Assembly (NCBI GenBank): GCA_946006915.1
Contig: CAMFZK010000005.1
Span: forward strand, 1 to 18,093
Direction of reading: 5' to 3'
DNA: 18,093 nucleotides
DNA from: an uncultured Clostridia bacterium
GTDB lineage: Bacteria > Bacillota > Clostridia > Oscillospirales > Acutalibacteraceae
This document shows positions 14,777 through 18,093 of the stretch, piece by piece; position 1 is the first letter of the stretch, and the number at the start of each line of letters is the position of its first letter. A program made the translations under genes and the position numbers. Below the pieces are notes generated by a model, which saw only the letters and a list, made by a program, of their open reading frames with translations, ran no database searches and was not told where the DNA came from.

Positions 14777-14809
14777 AACACAGCCACCTTGCGTAAAGGT
14801 GGCTGTGTT
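14777..14809. terminator. Perfect 14-bp hairpin shared by two converging operons
   Basis: AACACAGCCACCTT (14777-14790) and AAGGTGGCTGTGTT (14796-14809) pair without mismatch around the loop GCGTA. The minus-strand continuation is U-rich (TGTTTATCTT), so it is a good terminator for the transporter operon ending at 14829. The plus-strand continuation lacks a T run, but the stem should still stop or stabilise the end of the cassette transcript. Confidence 0.85.
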
Positions 14810-14828
14810 GCATACTTAAATGAAAATA

Positions 14829-16589
14829 TTATAATCTATATTTTGCTTTAAAGAGTTCATAATCTTCCACAAATGTACTGTTAGAAGAAGATTTAATCTT
14901 ATTAAGATATTTATGTGCATCAAGCATATCAGAAGGCAACTGCATAGTGTAAACGGCAATATTTGAGCAATGGTCGGAAACACGTTCGTAATTTGTAAGC
15001 AAATCCGAAAAAACAAACCCGAGTTCAATGGTACATTCGCCGTTTTGCAAGCGGGTGATATGGTGTGATTTAAGTTGCTTAATAAGTTTGTCAATAACCT
15101 GTTCAAGCGGTTCAATATGCACCGCAGATTCGCTGTCATCTTTAATATACGAATCAACCGTCATATTCAAGATTTCGGTAACGGCATTGTTAATAACCGA
15201 AATTTCGTTCTTTGCAACTTCCGAAAACTGAATGTTTTTTGTGTGCATTTCTTCGGCAACCTTGCAAATATTCAGCGCGTGGTCGCCTATACGCTCAAAG
15301 TCACCTATACTGTGAAGCATACGGGCAATAGCGTGGGAAACACTGTCTGATAGCGAATTGTTGCTAAGTCGTACAAGATATGTTCCTAACTTGTCCTCAT
15401 ACTTATCAATAAGTTCCTCTTTTTCACGTATATATAACGCAGTTTCTTCGTTGTATTCCGAAATTAAATCGATAGATTTTAAAAGCGAAGTTCTGGCATG
15501 TTCCGCCATTTCGGTGGTAAGACGGTGACATTCCGAAACGGCAAGTGCGGTGTTGTTAAACAAACGCTCGTCCAAGAAAACGGTGTGGCTTTTTTCTTCG
15601 CTGCTTTTAATTGTAAATTCGCACAACTTCATAATCGGCTTTTTAAAGGGCAGTAAAACAACCGTGTTTACAATATTAAACAGAGTGTGAATAACCGCAA
15701 CGCCTACCATTGAAACGGTAGAGGTAAGGAGTGATACACCTAAAGAAGAAACCTTTAAACCGTAAATTGCAAGTATGCAAAGGAAAGAACCGATTATTTT
15801 AATATAAATGTGAAGCGCAACAACACGTTTTGCGTTTTTGTTTGTACCGAAACTTGAAAGGAAAGCGGTAATACAAGTACCGATATTAGCACCAAGTACA
15901 AGCGGTATTGCCATTTCGTAGGTAATACTTCCCGTAAGCGCTAACGCTTGCACAATACCTACCGTGGCGGCAGAAGACTGAATAATGCCCGTGAATACGG
16001 TGGAGATTAAAAGTGCGGTAATGGGACTTTGAAAAGCCATGAGCAAACTTTGGAAACTTTTCATTTCCTGAATGGCACTCATAGAACTGCTCATAAAGTC
16101 CATACCTGCCATAAGAATGGCAAATCCAATTAGTACAAGACCGATGTTTTTTCTCTTTTCCTGCTTTGAAAGCATACGCATTATGATACCTGCAAAAGCT
16201 AAAAGGGGAGAGAAGGTCATTGGCTTTAAAAGGGTTAAAAAGAAGTTATCACCGCTGATACCCGTAAGACTTACCATCCAAGCGGTAAGGGTTGTTCCTA
16301 CGTTTGAACCCATTATTATGCCAAAAGTATCGCCAAATGCCAAAATACCCGAGTTTACAAGGCCTACAAGCATTACGGTCATTGCCGACGAAGACTGTAT
16401 TGCAATAGTAATTCCCGCACCGAGGAAGAAACTTAAAAAAGGATTTCTGGTAACTTTTTTAAGTGTCTGTTCAAGCGAACCGCCGGTAAGTTTTTCAAGA
16501 CCGCCCGAAAGCATAGTCATACCGTAAAGGAAGAAAGCAAGTCCGCCTAACAGTTCTGCTACCATCATAAGTATTTGAGTAGAAGTCAT
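14829..16589 (-). CDS. Na+/phosphate cotransporter family protein with PhoU-like domain
   Basis: A 586-residue membrane protein. The N-terminal 320 residues hold two inverted Na/Pi-cotransporter repeats with the paired QSS motifs (65-67 in AIQSSSAMTV, 204-206 in IIQSSAATVG) and matching GSNVGTT (94-100) and GANIGTC (233-239). A soluble PhoU-like helical domain fills about 340-560, with RMLHSIGDFERIGDHALNI and LLTNYERVSDHCSNIAV metal-site segments. The family (NptA/YjbB type) moves phosphate with sodium; bacterial members can export or import it. GAGGT precedes ATG 16589, which lies 16 nt after the glycyl-tRNA synthetase stop, so the two genes appear co-transcribed. No missing motif is seen. 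Confidence 0.93.
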   Translation of the reverse strand: MTSTQILMMVAELLGGLAFFLYGMTMLSGGLEKLTGGSLEQTLKKVTRNPFLSFFLGAGITIAIQSSSAMTVMLVGLVNSGILAFGDTFGIIMGSNVGTTLTAWMVSLTGISGDNFFLTLLKPMTFSPLLAFAGIIMRMLSKQEKRKNIGLVLIGFAILMAGMDFMSSSMSAIQEMKSFQSLLMAFQSPITALLISTVFTGIIQSSAATVGIVQALALTGSITYEMAIPLVLGANIGTCITAFLSSFGTNKNAKRVVALHIYIKIIGSFLCILAIYGLKVSSLGVSLLTSTVSMVGVAVIHTLFNIVNTVVLLPFKKPIMKLCEFTIKSSEEKSHTVFLDERLFNNTALAVSECHRLTTEMAEHARTSLLKSIDLISEYNEETALYIREKEELIDKYEDKLGTYLVRLSNNSLSDSVSHAIARMLHSIGDFERIGDHALNICKVAEEMHTKNIQFSEVAKNEISVINNAVTEILNMTVDSYIKDDSESAVHIEPLEQVIDKLIKQLKSHHITRLQNGECTIELGFVFSDLLTNYERVSDHCSNIAVYTMQLPSDMLDAHKYLNKIKSSSNSTFVEDYELFKAKYRL

Positions 16590-16605
16590 AAAATTACCTC
16601 AATAA

Positions 16606-17997
16606 TCAGAATTTGATTGACTGTGCTATATATTCTTTAAGTTCGCTTATCGGAATACGTTTTTGTTCCATAGTGTCACGGTCACGAACGGTAACGCAGT
16701 TGTCTTCAACCGAATCAAAATCGTAGGTAATACAAATAGGAGTACCAATCTCGTCCTGACGGCGGTAACGTTTACCAATAGAGCCGGCATCGTCAAAATC
16801 CAACATATAGTCGGCACTTAAACTTTCAAATACTTCGGTTGCTTTTTCCGATAATTTTTTGGAAAGAGGTAAAACCGCTGCTTTAAAGGGGGCTAAAGCG
16901 GGGTGCAGGCGAAGTACTACACGGGTATCGCCCTTATCGTCTTGCTCTTCGTCATAAGCGTTGCAAAGGAAAGCAAGCAGCACACGGTCAGCACCGAGCG
17001 AGGGTTCAATTACATAAGGTACATATTTTTCGTTGGTTTCGGGGTCGAAATATTCCATCGGCTGACCCGAATGTTCTGCGTGTTGGGTTAAGTCGTAATC
17101 GGTACGGTCCGCAACACCCCATAATTCACCCCAACCGAACGGGAACATAAATTCAAAGTCGGTAGTGGCTTTGGAATAGAAACAAAGTTCGTCTTTATCG
17201 TGGTCACGAAGACGTAAACTGTCCTTATCCATACCTAAATTCAAAAGCCAATCACGGCAGTATCCGCGCCAGAAGTTAAACCATTCAAGGTCGGTTCCCG
17301 GTTTGCAGAAAAATTCAAGTTCCATTTGTTCAAATTCACGTGTACGGAAAATGAAGTTGCCGGGGGTAATTTCGTTACGGAAAGATTTACCGATTTGCGC
17401 AACACCGAAAGGAACTTTCTTTCTTGTGGTGCGTGCAATGTTTTTAAAGTTTACAAAAATACCCTGTGCGGTTTCGGGACGTAGATATAAAGTAGAGGTA
17501 CTGTCCTCTGTAACACCTTGGAAAGTTTTAAACATAAGGTTAAACTTTCTGATATCTGTAAAATCGTTTGAACCGCAGTCAGGACAGCAGATATTATGTT
17601 CTTTAATGTATTCGGACATTTCGGCGTCGCTCATAGCGGCGGGATTGTCCGAAAGGCCGTTTTCTGCTACATATTCTTCTATAAGTTTATCGGCACGGTG
17701 GCGGGTTTTACAGTTTTTGCAGTCCATAAGCGGGTCGGAAAATCCGCCTAAATGACCCGAAGCCACCCAAGTTTCGGGGTTCATAATAATAGCGCTGTCA
17801 AGTCCTACGTTATAAGGACATTCTTGAACAAACTTTTTCCACCACGCTTTTTTTATGTTGTTTTTAAGTTCAACACCCAAAGGGCCGTAATCCCAAGAGT
17901 TTGCAAGTCCTCCGTAAATTTCGCTGCCGGGATAAATAAATCCGCGTCCTTTAGCCAAACTTACTATTGTTTCCATACTTTTCTTTGAATTTTCCAA
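16606..17997 (-). CDS. glyS: Glycyl-tRNA synthetase, single-chain alpha2 type
   Basis: Charges tRNA-Gly with glycine (class II aminoacyl-tRNA synthetase, cytoplasm). The 463-residue protein has the GFIYPGSEIYGGLANSWDYGPLG N-terminus of the eukaryote/archaea-like single-chain enzyme, motif 2 around FRNEITPGNFIFRTREFEQME, and motif 3 with GLGADR-type ending (EPSLGADRVLLAF), followed by the anticodon-binding domain (LAPFKAAVLPL onward). Four cysteines in CKNCKTRH and CCPDCGSNDF form a probable zinc site. I start at TTG 17997 because GGAGGAG (18004-18010) lies 6 nt upstream; TTG 18012 would put that ribosome site inside the gene, and ATG 17961 is too far from it. First gene of an operon with the phosphate transporter. 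Confidence 0.95.
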   Translation of the reverse strand: MENSKKSMETIVSLAKGRGFIYPGSEIYGGLANSWDYGPLGVELKNNIKKAWWKKFVQECPYNVGLDSAIIMNPETWVASGHLGGFSDPLMDCKNCKTRHRADKLIEEYVAENGLSDNPAAMSDAEMSEYIKEHNICCPDCGSNDFTDIRKFNLMFKTFQGVTEDSTSTLYLRPETAQGIFVNFKNIARTTRKKVPFGVAQIGKSFRNEITPGNFIFRTREFEQMELEFFCKPGTDLEWFNFWRGYCRDWLLNLGMDKDSLRLRDHDKDELCFYSKATTDFEFMFPFGWGELWGVADRTDYDLTQHAEHSGQPMEYFDPETNEKYVPYVIEPSLGADRVLLAFLCNAYDEEQDDKGDTRVVLRLHPALAPFKAAVLPLSKKLSEKATEVFESLSADYMLDFDDAGSIGKRYRRQDEIGTPICITYDFDSVEDNCVTVRDRDTMEQKRIPISELKEYIAQSIKF

Positions 17998-18045
17998 AAT
18001 TTTCTCCTCCAATTGGAACGGCAGTATATTTAGCCGATTTTCTAC

Positions 18046-18081
18046 AAATATAATAATATTGTATAATTGTCAAAAAGTCAA
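18046..18081 (-). promoter_or_regulatory. glyS promoter
   Basis: On the minus strand, -35 TTGACT (18081-18076) and -10 TATTAT (18058-18053) are each one base from consensus with a 17-nt spacer. A second TTGACA begins 10 nt closer but has no well-spaced -10. The leader to the start codon would be about 50 nt, too short for a T-box riboswitch. Confidence 0.75.
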
Positions 18082-18093
18082 TACTTGACATAT

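Noticed and set aside
5637..14840. Shared 9-mer TATTATAAT near both ends of the cassette as possible attachment repeats
   Set aside because: One copy is the promoter -10 region and the other is the AT-rich end of the transporter coding sequence; too short and too AT-rich to mean anything.
17998..18093. T-box riboswitch in front of glyS
   Set aside because: The promoter leaves a leader of only about 50 nt, with no specifier stem, T-box motif or terminator; only a weak 4-bp CGGC/GCCG stem is seen.
1..18093. CRISPR array, tRNA, rRNA, IS element
   Set aside because: No regularly spaced repeats, no cloverleaf-like segments in the gaps, no transposase frame; gaps are all below 150 nt.

Overview
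The window looks like chromosome of a low-GC Gram-positive anaerobe in the class Clostridia (Oscillospirales-like is my guess). The signs are the split two-subunit transketolase, the S1C protease with an OmpR-type two-component system, the Na/Pi-PhoU transporter, GGAGG ribosome sites with several TTG starts, and AT-rich intergenic DNA. The first 45 bases are not biological: they match an Illumina Nextera i7 adapter with its index, so the left edge is the raw end of an assembled contig.

Layout. Positions 48-2015 (+) hold the tail of a HAD-family hydrolase followed by the two transketolase subunits, closed by a bidirectional hairpin terminator (about 2018-2056). Positions 2072-5524 (-) form one operon, response regulator -> sensor kinase -> membrane-anchored HtrA-type protease, from a recognisable promoter near 5553-5581. 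Positions 5669-14753 (+) hold ten tightly packed phage-type genes: putative small terminase, large terminase, a small membrane protein, scaffold-like protein, major capsid protein with a C-terminal Ig-like domain, portal, connector-like protein, a large short-tail nozzle-like protein, a lipoprotein GHL10 glycosidase and a holin-like membrane protein. Positions 14829-17997 (-) return to host genes: a Na/Pi cotransporter with PhoU domain, and upstream of it glycyl-tRNA synthetase with a good promoter at 18053-18081.

The phage-type block is the most interesting part. It sits cleanly between housekeeping genes with every frame intact. It carries the apparatus to build a capsid and pump DNA into it, plus a possible envelope-opening pair. 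It has no integrase, repressor, replication gene, tape measure, tail fibre or endolysin of the usual kind, and I see no attachment-site repeats. That pattern fits a domesticated encapsidation cassette (gene-transfer-agent-like or another particle function) better than a fresh prophage; a reduced remnant or a satellite element are the main alternatives.

Two regulatory structures support a working cassette. The 144-base region shared with the divergent two-component operon holds a tandem 10-bp direct repeat just upstream of a perfect TATAAT, an arrangement typical of OmpR/PhoB-family activation. The 121-base gap between capsid and portal genes folds on paper into two consecutive hairpins, the first terminator-like, which could set capsid protein above the downstream genes. 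All functional proposals for the cassette are inference from sequence.
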